This document shows, piece by piece, positions 12,290 through 24,145 of a stretch of DNA of 64,000 nt (position 1 is the stretch's first letter; each line of letters opens with the position of its first letter). The notes under the pieces were generated by a model. That model had not been told where the DNA came from. It worked only from the letters and a program-made list of their open reading frames with translations, and made no database searches. The translations under genes were made by a program, and so were the position numbers. Source of the stretch: Marvania coccoides (Eukaryota; Chlorophyta; Trebouxiophyceae; Chlorellales; Chlorellaceae); assembly GCA_963854735.1 (NCBI GenBank), contig OY978105.1:930001-994000 (forward strand), in the 5' to 3' direction.

Positions 12290-13563
12290 TATAACTCCTC
12301 GCCAGCAAAATTATGGCGAATTAAGGAGCTACAATGAATTGCTTGCAATCTTTCATATGCTCATTTGTGTTCTTAACACAATTCCCGGTCGGAAGCTCCA
12401 ACTTCTTCCTTTCTTGAAAAGAAAGAAAAACTAAAATTCTTCTCCCTTTCTTGCGTACACGAAAAGTTGCCCCATGGAGGCTGGGCCGCCTGGTGATGTC
12501 TGGCCGAGGCTAACCAAGCTCAAGCTTGGTGGATATTTCTCGAATGTATAACTTCAAGATATCATCGCTGCCGCTTTTTTTCATATGCCGCTTTGCGTGT
12601 CCTTTCCCTAACCCACATAGGAGCATCTGCCGTAACTTCAAGCAGCATGGGGGCTGAAGAGTGCAAATAAATCATGACTGGGATTGCAGATTTGGTAGCT
12701 GGAAGTGCATGGCCCACTCTGCTTCAGAACCTGCACCTTTTCTGAGCACAAACCGTTTGTGCGGACTTTAAACTCTGTAATGCATGTATGTGTATGTAAA
12801 GGAGGGATATCTCCTGCAAGGTTTCAAGGTTTCAAGCTTGGGCAATGCTGGCCCGCCGCTTGGGCAATGCTGGCCCGCCCAGCACCCCTCCCATCTACAG
12901 CGGTCACTCAACCCCTGGCTATAAGGGTTTTTGATGTACTACCCGGTGTGCTCACTGAAAATGTGGCAATGTCAAGTTGCAATTTTAGAATTATTTTTTG
13001 CGTGACCACCAACACGTCGTTGTCAGCATTGATAAACCTTGACATATTTTTGCAGCATCAAATGAGTTCTCCTGAAGGCAGCAGAGCGCGGCATGGAAGT
13101 CGGTGTTCGTGGGGGCGGGGCAAGAGCGGTTGCTGCATTTGAGTACTTGATCGATGCTACCCTAGCTTTCTATTGTATCAAGGACATGTAGGAGTGCTTT
13201 GTAAGCTTCATAACTAGATTTTGGCCAGCAGAGGCTAATTTTTGCAGTGATAAAGACAATAAAGAGAAGGCCAGTCTTTTTCGCACTCAAACTCTTTAAT
13301 AAACCTTTAATGAACCTATTGAGTCGGATACCGGAGTGTTTTTCTTGCAATAAACATTTTGTTTTAAGATAAAGGCGGGTCCCCCATCTTTGTCGACTTT
13401 GACCCCGACCCTTCAATGATTCAAGGTGGCTGGTACAACAAGAAATAAGTCTCCTGGTACAACAAGAATTAAATCCTCGATTAATTTATAAACAGGATAA
13501 CAATTTTTCACTTTCTAAAGGTATTCATCCCGTCTGTCTGCCGCCGCACAGAATAGATATACG
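12290..13563. other. Long divergent spacer holding a dispersed repeat
   Basis: About 1.27 kb between start codons facing away from each other. It contains the dispersed repeat at 12858-12935 and short direct repeats (AGGTTTCA twice near 12820). No exon with coding character is apparent. The frame at 12705-13142 crosses the repeat and has no protein-like composition. Confidence 0.45.
12858..12935. repeat. Dispersed repeat copy 1
   Basis: About 78 bases here are nearly identical to 42929-43005: both begin GCTTGGGCAATGCTGGCCCG and end AAGGGTTTTTGAT, differing by a one-to-two base indel near the end. In this copy the first 20 or so bases are also duplicated in tandem just upstream (from about 12836). 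Two copies 30 kb apart in spacers suggest the end of a mobile element, but no flanking coding capacity is visible here. Confidence 0.75.
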
Positions 13564-14297
13564 ATGGCAAAAGCTAGCATCATCCACCTGGTTCTCGCCC
13601 TTCTTGCAATGCTGGCGCCCAGCGCATTCTGCCACACGTGAGTAAATGCATCTCAAAACACTATGTGAATGCTGCTGTTCAATCTAGCTGCCGCCATTGG
13701 CGGGCGTGATTTCGACAAGAAATTTCCCCCTCTCACATACGCAGGTTCTTCATCGCCGACGTTACCGAGGCTCCAGGAGCGTCCCTCGTTGGATACACCC
13801 ACACCGGCATCTTCCTCTACAATCTAACCTCAAACGCCACTGACAAAATTGCAAGTGCTGCGCTCGTCGACTCCACCAAAAACATCGTCGTCGCGTTGGA
13901 AAACCCGGTCGCGACCGGCTCAACTGACGTCCTTGCCGCCACCTCTAGTGGCTACGTCCCCAAGCCCCCTGCTTATGCTTCCTTTGACGCTTCTTCCATT
14001 CAAATTGCCATCCCTAAGGTGTACGGCGAGGTCTATGACCTCTTCCAGCTGGTGTGCGCGGGCGAAATCATGCTCATGATCAAGACAACCGACGGCAAGG
14101 ACTTTATGGCCCCCATGAAGTACCGAGCACCTCTGGCCACGCCAGGCGAGCCCGTTGAGACGTGTGCTGAGGGTGCACAGCCCTACGTGGCTGCGGCCCC
14201 GGCACCTGCGCCCGCCCCGAGTGCTGCTGTGCGCCCGGCTACTGCCTTCGCCTTTGCTCTTTCTTTCCTCGCCATTGCCGTCGCTGCGCTGCCGTAG
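13564..14297 (+). CDS. Small secreted, probably GPI-anchored protein of unknown function
   Basis: Two exons (13564-13637, 13745-14297) encode 208 aa. Residues 1-24 form a signal peptide (IIHLVLALLAMLAPSAFC). The middle is a compact domain with an N-glycosylation sequon (NLTSNAT) and two Cys (VCAGE, ETCAEG). An Ala/Pro-rich linker follows, and the protein ends in a hydrophobic tail (FAFALSFLAIAVAALP), the arrangement expected for a GPI anchor signal. The domain may be beta-rich, but I recognise no family. The Ala/Pro linker is typical of cell-surface proteins. It starts 1.27 kb from the divergent zinc-ribbon gene. Confidence 0.7.
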
Positions 14298-14511
14298 AGC
14301 TCTCTCTCTTTTTCTCTCTCTTTCTTTCACTCTGTAGAACTGAAATTGCTCCCTCAATCGGCATTCTTTCATCTCACCTTTGTTTTCCACCCATTCCCAT
14401 TAAAAATTCTCCTAATTCCCCCCCACCCACTCTACTTTGGCATACCGTCCTTGCTTGAACTTGGCACAATGTTTCTATTTCTCCATTAGTGAAACCAACA
14501 TGTAACCCCTG

Positions 14512-15197
14512 TCAACTACTCTTCCCACCATTTTCTTGGATATTGAGACTATCAAGATCAATCAATTCTCCATCACCGCCACTGCCATTTTGTTCTGCTG
14601 CCACCGCCAAGTTTTCTCGATCTTTATGTGTCTCCAAAGCGCTCCCAGTTCCTTCTCCTACCCTCCCTCCTTCCTCCAGCTGTTGGGCGTCGCCCGCAGG
14701 AGGGTCCAGCTGGGCATGAATCCACGGCGAAGCCGCCTCATTAATAATTTCAATTGTATCGGCAGGAAGCGCCTCCATGCGGGTCTCGAACGCGGCCACC
14801 CTGACCTGCAGTACCTCCAGCTGCTGCGGCACCGAAGCCTCTGGGGGAGCGACCGCTCCAGCTTTTGCTGCTTCCAGCGCCAGCAGCTGCATCTGCAGCC
14901 GCTGCAGCGCCTGGCGAGCCTCAGGGTCGGGGCCGCCACCAGCACCCTCCAACTGCATGATTTTAACGAGGTAAGAGGGTCGATTGTCAGGTAGATTGAT
15001 GCAGTAGGCTGAAGAGAGCTGTAGGGTCGGTGAGGAAATAGAGCTGCCAAATTGCAGCGATAATTCGCCAATCAGGGGTGTGCGGACGTGCGGTAGCCAT
15101 TATTGATTGGAATGGAGTGGCTCACCATGTTGAGGAGGCCTTTTAGCTGCGCGAGCAAGGCACCTGAGTACAGATCAGTTTGGTCTTCGTCTGCCAT
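14512..15197 (-). CDS. Small coiled-coil protein, unknown
   Basis: Two exons (15126-15197, 14512-14952) would give 170 aa. The first exon starts at a clear ATG (MADEDQTDLYSGALLAQLKG). The second has a Leu-rich amphipathic helix region (ALQRLQMQLLALEAAKAG, then QQLEVLQVRVAAFETRMEAL) typical of a coiled coil, followed by an acidic, Gly/Ser-rich C-terminus. I do not recognise the family. The shape resembles a small subunit of a larger complex such as dynactin, HAUS or Mediator, but nothing specific supports one of these. The 3' splice site (ATGCAG at 14953-14958) is my best guess. It is head-to-head with the TMEM65 gene. Confidence 0.5.
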
Positions 15198-15462
15198 GAT
15201 AAACGCCCGTCCCGGTGTGCGATGATGATGGATTCTGAAAGGTATTTTTTACGATTCGCCAGAAATTAAAAAGCAGGAATTTTGACCTTGCTCTTGAATA
15301 TTTTTCGAAATTCAAGTGGCCCCATTTTTTTTATAATTCTGATTTATATTGTAAATTTCTGAGGAGGTGAACAGCCAAGACGGATGCACACACGAGCCTG
15401 ACATTCCGTGCATACCCCGTTTAGCCCATATTTTCTCACCCGACTAAACTTTTCCCATTAAA

Positions 15463-16839
15463 ATGCTGGTTGCTCCGCGATCCCGCCACGGAATCCAGAC
15501 CTCGCTGGTGGTGCAGCACGCCTGGAATCGTCTAGATCAGCAGCGCACATCGAGCAGCGCAACTCCCGGCCCACCAGAGCCTGAACTCGATCCTGCCGTC
15601 GTTGGCTCTCTCGTCCATGACGCTTTCAAGAGGTGCAGCCAACGTCTCTCCTATGCCACACTTCCCCCTTCGCTCTCCCCCCCTCATTTTCCATTTCTTT
15701 TCACCCTTTCCCTTTTGTCCAGGTCCCCGAAGGAAACGGCCAACGCCATTTTGCGAGAGCTGGGCGAGCTGGACCGCATCCACCTGCTTCTGGCGCTGCA
15801 GACCTCCACCACGCGGGAGGTGCTGCAGAAGCGAGACACCGAGTATGTGGACCAGCTTCTAAAGGTTATGGCAGCCTCGCCCACGCACTCGCTCACCGGT
15901 CTCACGCGAGGGCAAATCGCCAACGCCGTGGCGTACCAGCGGATGCTGATGCGATACAGCAGCTACTCGCACCACCCGCCCACCGCGATGCAGCTGGGCG
16001 CGGTCATGCTGGCTTCTGGGCTGCCTTTTTTCGGGTAAGGCAGCACCGAGAGCGGAATTATTTGGGAGGCGTCTTTTTATCGCTGTTTATTTTTGTGTCA
16101 TTCGATACGGATGGACAGGGCATTGTGAACATGATTCTGCTCTGTGTATACAGTCATCCAGCCTCGCTCTCTCTCTCTCGCTTTCACTTAAATTCTGCAA
16201 AGCGATTTCGTTCAAACCTTCTTCCCTCCCCCTTTCCCTTCCTAAACACACATGCTCTCCCCAAAGCAACAACCACTCGCCGACTTCGTGTTTCTCACCT
16301 CCTGCCTTCTTTCGTCCTTCTTTCTTCCCTTTGCAGGTTTGGATTCTGTGACAATTTGGTGATGATCGTGGCGGGAGATGCCGTGGACTCTTTATTCGGT
16401 GCACGGCTGGGAATCACCACCCTGGCGTCCGCCGGCCTGGGCAACATCGTTGCCGACGTGGTGGGGGTGTCAGTCACTCAGCACATCAAAGAAAAATCTA
16501 GAAAAATTAAGTGGGCTGCGCCGCCGCGGCTGTCCACGCTGCAGCAGGCGATGTCGTCGGTGAGGATAGCGAAAATGGCGGGTGCGGCGCTGGGGGTGAG
16601 CATCGGGTGCTTATTGGGCATGGTGAGTTGAATTTTCGAGATCTTTTGGCTCGAAGATTCCAAAATTATTACTTTTCTTGTGCTCACGGATATATACGAA
16701 ATATTAAAACCCCCGTCTTTTCGTTTTTGGTTGTCAGGTTCCGTTGGCTTTCATGCCGCCCGGATTCTTTGTGGAGAATTCTCCTGCTGCGCATGCGGCG
16801 AATCAAGAAGAGAGCGGCGGCGGCGGTGGCGTGGAGTGA
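15463..16839 (+). CDS. TMEM65: TMEM65-family mitochondrial membrane protein
   Basis: Four exons (15463-15632, 15723-16034, 16337-16622, 16738-16839) give 289 aa. The core reads FGFCDNLVMIVAGDAVDSLF...LGITTLASAGLGNIVAD, which matches the TMEM65 signature FGFxDNxxMIVAGDxID and its AAGLGN segment. A preceding segment (LGAVMLASGLPFFG) and a later one (GAALGVSIGCLLGMVPLAF) complete three membrane spans. TMEM65 proteins sit in the mitochondrial inner membrane and have been linked to sodium-calcium exchange in animals. The basic, Ser-rich N-terminus could be a targeting peptide. Intron 1 (90 bases) has a weak GTGCAG donor and stays open in frame, so retention would be silent. The short Gly-rich tail after the last span is unusual. 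Confidence 0.88.
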
Positions 16840-17218
16840 AGGCCCAGGCTCATTGTGATTGAAAAGATTTAATGCTATGACAACAACATTGAAAGGAATA
16901 TATTGATTTTGTACCGTTGATTTAATCCAACTGAGATGCCGTAATCTCAAATTCCGGTTGGAAGAAAACTCGTCCGCTGAATCGAAAATACCCTAGAGAC
17001 GCCAACGCCGTGGTCGTACAATAGGAAATTCATTTGCCGCTGATGCAAAGGGATCCTATCTACATAGGGCGGTTCTGGGAATTCCCAAGGAACATACGGT
17101 TTATTACATGTTGGTTTGCGATTAGAAAAGAAAAAAGTTGCAATACCATCTGCAGATCAGTTGTCAAGTCAAGCGAGAGAAGCAAAAAATTGTAACAAGC
17201 AAGAGGAAAGTCACGAAA
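16840..17218. other. Converging-gene spacer, nothing seen
   Basis: About 380 AT-rich bases between the 3' ends of the TMEM65 and SARNP genes. I see no exon, RNA gene or repeat. Confidence 0.45.
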
Positions 17219-17971
17219 TTACTTGGTTGCAAACCGCGCCGCCCGCGCCTCCATCTTCTTCTTCTCCTCGTCAGTCAACCCTGGTGCAGCAGCAGCCTTC
17301 CCCGCTGAAGACTTTTCCAGTTCCTTTTGCACTGCAAACCTCTCCCCCCTGGCTTTCTTCTTCGCCTCAAACTCCTCCTTGGTCACCGGCACCGTGATCC
17401 CGAACCTGTTGGCGCGCGCTTTCTTTTTGGCGCCCTCCTCTTCCTTGGTGGTCGGCAACGGCAGGCCGAACCGCTCTGCCCGCTTCTTACGCAACGTCAG
17501 CTCCTCCGCGGGGTCAAACTTGCCCAAGCCCCCAATCGCGGTGGGCTTGGGGCTCGCCTTGGAGGCTCCAGGTTCCACTGTGGTGCCAAACCGCTTGGCT
17601 CGCAGCGCAATCTTCTCCGCTTCGGTCAACGATGGCTTGGGGATGGCGGGGGGGGCGCCAGCCGGTGCAGCGCCGTCAGAAGCGGGCTCAATGCCAGCGG
17701 GGGCCTCCACGTCCGCTGCGGCGTCAGCAGGCGGCGCCAGGACCTCGATTTCAGCTGCAGCGGGGGCTTCTTCCATTGCCGCCGGAGGGGCCTCTTCGTC
17801 GGCTGCAGGGGCCTCTTCGTCGGCCGCAGGGGCTGCCGTCTCGGCTTCTACGGCCATTGCAGCTGCCAGGCGTGCAATGAGTTCGTCCTTAACTCCCTTG
17901 GTGTCAAGGCTGCGGCTAGACAGCGCGTCCCGAAGCTCTGTGACCTTGAGCTTCTTCAGGGAGGCCTCCAT
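17219..17971 (-). CDS. SARNP: SAP-domain ribonucleoprotein (SARNP/THO1-like)
   Basis: A single exon encodes 250 aa from the ATG at 17971. Residues 2-36 are a SAP motif (LKKLKVTELRDALSSRSL followed by GVKDELIARL), a DNA/RNA-binding helix pair. An Ala/Glu-rich acidic linker with repeats (EAPAADEEAPAADEEAP) follows. The C-terminal half has several copies of a basic unit ending in RFG/RFA (KRFGTTV, AERFGLPLP, ANRFGITVP, GERFAV, AARFA), the RNA/DDX39-binding repeats of SARNP and yeast Tho1. These proteins join the TREX complex in mRNA export. The order and spacing match well. An in-frame GTG just upstream is not used in this model because ATG precedes the SAP helix. Confidence 0.9.
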   Translation of the reverse strand: MEASLKKLKVTELRDALSSRSLDTKGVKDELIARLAAAMAVEAETAAPAADEEAPAADEEAPPAAMEEAPAAAEIEVLAPPADAAADVEAPAGIEPASDGAAPAGAPPAIPKPSLTEAEKIALRAKRFGTTVEPGASKASPKPTAIGGLGKFDPAEELTLRKKRAERFGLPLPTTKEEEGAKKKARANRFGITVPVTKEEFEAKKKARGERFAVQKELEKSSAGKAAAAPGLTDEEKKKMEARAARFATK

Positions 17972-18331
17972 CGGTGGCGATGTCACGGGAGTTGATTAAG
18001 CGGCTGTCTGGGCGTGTGACGGCGCGTCTTCGTGCGCTTTTGACAGAAGATCGTGACTAAAAAAAATATAGATTCGCGGGCTGAAGCGCAATTTTGGTGG
18101 CGCGGCGGCTTCAGATGGTGAGAAGAAGCTGTACTTTTCGTGTTAAAAATGACGAGAAATTATAATGAGCGCGAATGAGACGGAGGACAGTTCCTATTAA
18201 AAATTCTCAATTGTGCCACTCCTTATTATTTGGTTTATTGCAAGCAGTAATGTATACACTCAGCAATACATATATATCCAGTGCCTAGAGGTCAACACGA
18301 CCAGAAATGTGCACCCTTCTCAAATTTCATT
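17972..18331. other. Spacer between SARNP and VPS36, nothing seen
   Basis: About 360 bases between two minus-strand genes. It must carry the SARNP promoter and the VPS36 3' UTR. No further feature is evident. Confidence 0.4.
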
Positions 18332-20636
18332 TCATGCCGCTGTGGCGGTGGCAAAAAAGTTTTTATAAAAACGAAGGCCATCAGGTCCGTCGTCGCGACA
18401 AAGCAGCCCAGCCACCTCCGCCGCCGCCAGGTGCACCCCCGCCACGGGCAGCGGCACGCCCAGCGCAGCCGCCGCCTCCACACGGGACACCCCAGGCCCC
18501 AGCGCCGCCAACCACGCCCTTTCTTCCTTACTTTCTTCCTCCCCAACCTCAATCATTCCACCTTCCACACCCGCGCCCTTCGCCGCTAGTTCCACAAGCT
18601 TTCGCCACGTGGCCTCCTCGTTCAGCCCCACCAGCTGGAGCACTTTCACCCCCGACTCAAATTCTTTAACTCTCAGCGGAGCGCCCACGTCAGGCAGCCT
18701 CCTCACAGCGTGCAACAGGTCGTCGGGGGACACCAAATCCACGCCTCTCGCCCTGCAAAACAGGCGGTACACCTCCGGCAGCGGCAGCATCCCCCCAGCC
18801 TCCGCCACTGGCGCCTGCATCACCGCCGCCAGCTGGCGGGCCAGCTCCACGTAGTACAGCTTCCCCGCAGTTTCCCGGGTCACAGGACTCGCGATGCCCA
18901 GGTCCGCGAGCTCTGCTGCCAGCACATCGTCCATCTGATCGTCCTCTCCTGGAGAGCCGGCGGCAGCGGCGGCGGTGCTGCGCTGCGCCCGCGCCCTGAA
19001 GTCTTCGGCAAGTTTTACCATCTCTTTGGCCTTTCCCATGAGCTGCGCGAGGTCCGAGAACGCCTCCCCCAGCATGCGGTTCGTCTCTGCGGCCTTTCGC
19101 TCCTCTCGCTGCAGCACCCCCGCTACGCCAACTCCCACTCCAGACCAGCTCCGACCCGGCTCCTGCTGATGATGTCGCTGCTTCTGGTGTTGCTGCTGTT
19201 GGTCTAGGTGCCAGCCGTCTTGTGAGTGCTGCACTTGCTGATAGCCATAGTTTGGCTGTGGTGGAGGCAGCACCGCGTTGAAGACGGTGTTTGCGAGCGG
19301 AGGGGTCGCTGAGGCCGTTGGATGGTACTGCGAAGCTCTTTGCAAGGGATTAGAAACATTCAGTACTGACGGCGAAGCTGCTGCAGTTGGCAGCCCATAC
19401 AAAGACTCTCCGTCGCCGCCTCCACTGCTGCTGCCACCGTGTCCTGCTCCTCCAGCGGCATTTCTTCGCGAGGGACCTCCCTCGCAGATCCAGGTCACCG
19501 CTTCTTGGGCCCCTGCACCATTGGTGGCGGCCACGGCGGCGGCGGCATCGGTCTCGGTGAAGCCAATCGCTTGAAGCTCTGAAGTCAACGCAGCATGCGC
19601 AGCAGAAGGACGGGACGGCGTGACACCTGCAAGCCAAGCGAAGAAAATGTACACGAATAAATATTAAAAAAACTCGCAATCCGGGGAGAAGAAGGGGATA
19701 TGCGAGAGAAATCTGGAAGGAGAAAAAAAAAACAATAATCAATCAAACATCAATTTAGGAAATTTGAAAAGGAGAAATACAAATTTTGGGGTGCAGACGA
19801 TTATAAAAGATGTTATGGGAGAAATCATTCTATAATAGCAGTACCTGCGGCGCTGGTGAAGCTGCTCTGCAGCAGCGACGGCGGCGGCGTCATTGGCCCC
19901 GCTCTGTGCGGCCTCGCAGCGCTGGGCGGTGTCGCGGCGTGCAGCTCTTGCATCAGACCCTCAGGCGCAACAGCCCATGCCCTGCGGTTGATGGCCGCCT
20001 GCAGCTGCCCATACCACGCATCCATCCCCTCCTTCGACTTCCCTTGTAGCCTAACCACGACGACTTGAGCAATAGACAGCGCGTCGGAGGAAGGGTAGCC
20101 GCTGGAGTTCAGACGGATGTGAAGCTTGATGCGGGAGGGTTTCAGCGCTAGAAAGCCGCCTGAGAAGTTGCTTTGGGCGATGGCGCCCAGAGGGATGTGG
20201 CAGGGCACGCCGTCAAAGGCGGTGGAAGACTGGTTGTAGCACACCCAGATGAGGCGGTAGTCGGTGAGCAGGGCGTATCCATCCTGTGGTCAGATGAATA
20301 GATTATTATTCGGTGAGAAGAGGCGTGTAATTTAAATTTTTGGGTGGCGGAAAGAGCAGCAGTTGAAGGTGCCAAGCGAGCCAGGGAGTGTGAAATATGC
20401 GAACGTACCGTGTAGACGTCGTTCAGACAGCCTTCTACCCCGCCAACCAGCCCGTCGAAAGACAGGTTCACCTGTAAAATAAAAAATAAAAGTTTGATAT
20501 AAATTAATTATGTTTCGTCACAGGCTCAGCTACGAGTTCTTGCGCTGCTTGCCTTGGGAAGAATCCCACGTTCTACCTCTCCCTTCAGCAGTGCCGGCTG
20601 ACGCCTTTCGTTCAGCTCTGCTTTGAAAAGCCTCAT
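18332..20636 (-). CDS. VPS36: ESCRT-II subunit VPS36 with a UBA domain
   Basis: Four exons (20553-20636, 20409-20471, 19845-20283, 18332-19626) give about 626 aa. The N-terminal 190 residues are a GLUE domain (YALLTDYRLIWVC, then a long PH-like fold). Residues about 196-240 form a UBA-like domain (LTSELQAIGFTETDAAAAVA followed by AVTWICEGG). After a Gln/His-rich low-complexity linker comes the EAP30-type winged-helix region (EAFSDLAQLMGKAKEMVKLA through YRLFCRARGVDLVSPDDLLHA). VPS36 binds ubiquitinated cargo and phosphoinositides at endosomes. Yeast uses NZF fingers and animals the GLUE domain for ubiquitin, so a UBA insert is a different solution. Intron 1 probably uses a GC donor (AAG|GCAAGC). 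A weaker GTAGAA donor 12 bases earlier is possible. Confidence 0.85.
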
Positions 20637-21186
20637 AATTAATTGATCGGATATATTTCGAGTTGAAAGGACAAAATTCAAACCCCTAAATCATTTTAAT
20701 TACGCAGTCATATAAATTATTATTTTTTTATTTTACTGTTCGAGCTTTTTTTTGCTATTGTCAATGGTGCTTGTTGGAAAGGCAGTTGCCGTCAGTTTAG
20801 CTGAGGCAGCCTTGAGAGAGAGCTGAAAATGATTTCTGAAAGTGGGAAAACGCTTCTTTCGCCCTCTCCAGACTTGCATCTGCTCGGATTTCCCGTTTGT
20901 TTGACTTTCATAGCTACCGTCGGCAAATATTATTTTGTAAAGAAGGGTCAGTGTGTGTCTCGATGTTTTTTCCTCAAATGCTTAATTTAACGGGTTTTCA
21001 AGCGGTTAAAGCGGTTTATAAGCAAAATCAGACAGGAAAGGAAAGGGTGGGGGGGATGAAAAAAGTAGCATACTCGGCCCGAGTCGTACTCTGGCAGAGT
21101 AGACTGTGCGGGCCTGGAAACTATTAAGAAGTGAAATAAAAAGAAAAGAAGGAAATATAATGTGTTTGAATGTAGCATTGATATGT
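20637..21186. other. Spacer, nothing seen
   Basis: About 550 AT-rich bases between the VPS36 start and the stop codon of the upstream membrane-protein gene. It should contain the VPS36 promoter. No exon or RNA gene is recognisable. Confidence 0.4.
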
Positions 21187-23320
21187 TTACAACTCCGCGT
21201 TGGGGATCCAGGTTCCGTTGACAGGGGTGGCGTCCAGCCAGTCTCCAGAGACAGTGGGGCGGCGGCTGAAGGAGATGGCGTCGAACAGCGACGGTTTGTC
21301 GCACTGCTCCAGAAGCACGCCGTGCTCGTCGTAGTACTTGGGGCAGAACAGCATCAGCAGGTCCATGCACAGCCTTGTAAGGAAAAAAGAAAACGAGCGT
21401 TAATTAGCCATCTCCCGTGGAATCAAGCAAAAATGGCGAGGACTATAGTGAATCTACTTTTAAAAAACTTACTTTGAGCTTCCGAAAGTCAGAATGAGCA
21501 TTACGTAGCCCACCAGGCGGAACATTGAGCGGGGGTAAACTTTCTTCCACTGGTAGTTGTGGAACTTGCCGCAGGCCACCAGCTCCACGAAGTTGAACAC
21601 CAGGGTGGTCACCATTTGCAGGAAGGCGTTGTACCAGATGAGGGAATGGTTGGGGGGCACGCCGGGGGTGGTGGCGATGCGGCCAAAAGAAAGGAGGGCA
21701 GAGGCGCCCAGAATGGACGCCCCCTCCATCATGTTGTTGGTCAGCTCGGACAGCAGCTCCATGTCGTCGGTCACCTGCAATTATAATTTGTATGGTCAGA
21801 AATGTGGTGACGCAAATTGAAAAAAAATAGAAGCTGACCTTCGTGGCCGTCATGGCTTCCTTGGTGCGCTCTCCGTAGATGAGTTTGTACCACCACCCGT
21901 CGCTGCCACGGTCCTCCAGCTTGCTGGCGATGTTAAAGCAGGCAAACATGAAGTTAAGAACTACCACTGAGCCAGCGCTCTCGAGCTGCAGCAGCAGGAA
22001 ACGGCCGTAGAGCGACGAGTACAGGACGGGCCAAATGTAGAATGAGGCTTGGGTGAGGTCAGTCATGCGACCTGGAGGGAAGGGAATAAGGGAAATTGAA
22101 TCAGCAAATACTTTACTTGAGACACCTTTATGTGCAAACCAATACATTGCACTGCTGATTACCCAAGTGACGCATCACCACGCGGAAATAGAACACGGCG
22201 ACCGCCCACAAGGCGGGGTGCACCACCAGACGCATGATGGTGAGGCCCTGGCCGCCCAGAGCGTCTTGCGCATTGCGAGTGATGATGCGCGGCAGAATAA
22301 ACGAGTAGATGGTGCTGAAGGTCGCAAAATAGAAGAACAGGAGGATGTAACGGTACTGCATGAGGTTGTTGTTGGTGAAACGAGCTGGCACCTTGGCGAC
22401 AGCAAACACAACGCTGAAGCCCCCGAAAACTACAAAGCAATCGTGATATTCGAAGGGGTAGATGTAAATGTATTTGGTGCACATGATCATTAGAAGCGTG
22501 AGCTCAGTATTACCTCCAACTGCCAGAATATATCCGTTGTTGAGGGCCATTTCCCACACCAGCGCAGAGACGACGACAATTGTGGAGCCAGCAACGCCCC
22601 ATAATGCGGTGGCGAGGTAGTTGAACTTGCCCATGTGACTTCCTGCGGGTTTTAAAGCTTTAAAATGAGCAATTTATTTTCCCATAAGGCGTTATTAAAA
22701 CAAACGGTCTCACCGAACATTGCATGGCAAATGACGCCAGGGAACATCACATTCCAGCCATTCTGCGCCGCCCAGAAGAAGAGGAAGAAGAATTTGCTGC
22801 CGGTCATCGGGGAGTACTTTCCCTCAGTGTTATACACGCAGGGAGACAGCCCCAGCGACGATCCCTGGAGAAGAAGAGAAAGAGGAAAGGGGTCAGACTT
22901 GTGAGTCTCCGCAGCATTTTCGGGGTCGCAAAAATTGCCTTAATCAGCCGTTTATTAAGAAAGAAAAATAGCGCGCACAGAGAACTCCTTGACGTGCTCC
23001 TCGCAGGTGTAGCTGGGTACCAGCCAGCTCAGGAAGGCGAAGATCCCAAACACCCAGGTAGACACGATGGTGAAGGGAATGAGCATCCGCCCGAAAAAAA
23101 GAATGGTGTCTTTGAAAGCCAGGCGCCCGGAGGTCCGCACTTCCTGCCGCACGTGCGCCTTGAACGCCTCTTGGTCGCTGACGGTGGTTTCCCCAGCTGG
23201 AGCCACACGAGCACTGGTCAGAACGACTGTGGCGTCCTGGTCTTCGACCATCAGGGGAGAGTCTGCAGGAGCCACCTGCCCCTGCTTTGTCCTGGGCGTC
23301 AGCTGCGGAGTGCCGCCCAT
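21187..23320 (-). CDS. Multipass membrane protein of unknown family
   Basis: About eight exons give a protein of roughly 540 aa. The first exon (about 22979-23320) has a charged N-terminus, then a hydrophobic span (ILFFGRMLIPFTIVSTWVFG). Later exons add many spans, for example FFFLFFWAAQNGWNVMFPGV, STIVVVSALVWEMALNNGYI, YILLFFYFATFSTIYSFILP, LVVHPALWAVAVFYF, and a last pair (WYNAFLQMVTTLVFNFVELV, FRLVGYVMLILTFG). I count about ten spans. A soluble stretch (GSDGWWYKLIYGERTKEAM, then LLSELTNNMMEGASI) lies between spans. The last exon (about 21187-21370) is a short soluble tail ending NGTWIPNAEL. I do not recognise the family, so no function is proposed. Exon joins were checked for phase and all use GT-AG. 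Confidence 0.65.
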
Positions 23321-23553
23321 TTTTTGCTCAGCTCCGCAAGATCACAAATATATTGGGTTGAAAAAAATATAGAATTAGAAAAAAAACTTAGAAGCTTAAT
23401 CGGATAGTTCAATCGGATAGTTGGGTCTTAAAGGTTTACAGGGCTTAGGACACGCCAGTTTGCGTTATGAACTGGCGTTAAACGCGCCAAACGGCGCAGT
23501 AAAAAGCAGGTCAAAACTAGTCAAACTTTCTTTTTCTTGCATATTTCATATTT

Positions 23554-24110
23554 TCAAACGACAGCTGGCGTGCCCTCGCCACCTCTTCCTCCTCCGCGTC
23601 GCCCTCTACGCTCGCCGCGCCCGTGCCCGTCACGGGAGGGACCCCCCTCGCCTCGTCCCCTGCCACCCTCACCCCCCTCTCCGCCTCTTCTGCCTTCAGA
23701 GCCCGAAAAGGCGGTGCCTCCTCCAATTTGAGCTGTCGGCACCCCCTGCCGCTGCTGCCGTCCTGCTGCCTCAGAAGCCTTCGATACGACGATGATGTTT
23801 GCCGAGGAGGCAGCGGCCCCGTCGCCTCTAGGGCCCCGTCTGCCGCTTTGGCCGCCGCCCCTGCTGCCTCTGCCACCAGGGCCACGCCGGCTGCCGCCAC
23901 CGCGCCTGCCACCTCCTCCCTGCTGCCCATCTTCGCTCAGCGGCAGCCTCTGGCCTTGGATATTGCTGCCATATTCCCCAGCCTGGCGCTCTCCCAATTC
24001 TGCCCGAGGCTGCCGAGGCTGCCTGGGCGGGCGCTGCTGCTGCTGCTGTTGGTGCCGGCTTTCATCAGAGATGTCAACAGGAGCTCCACCAGAGAAAGAG
24101 AGCGCGGGGG

Positions 24111-24145
<35 letters not shown>

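Noticed and set aside
12705..13142. 145-aa frame across the dispersed repeat
   Set aside because: Its only notable part is the repeat itself, and composition elsewhere is not protein-like.
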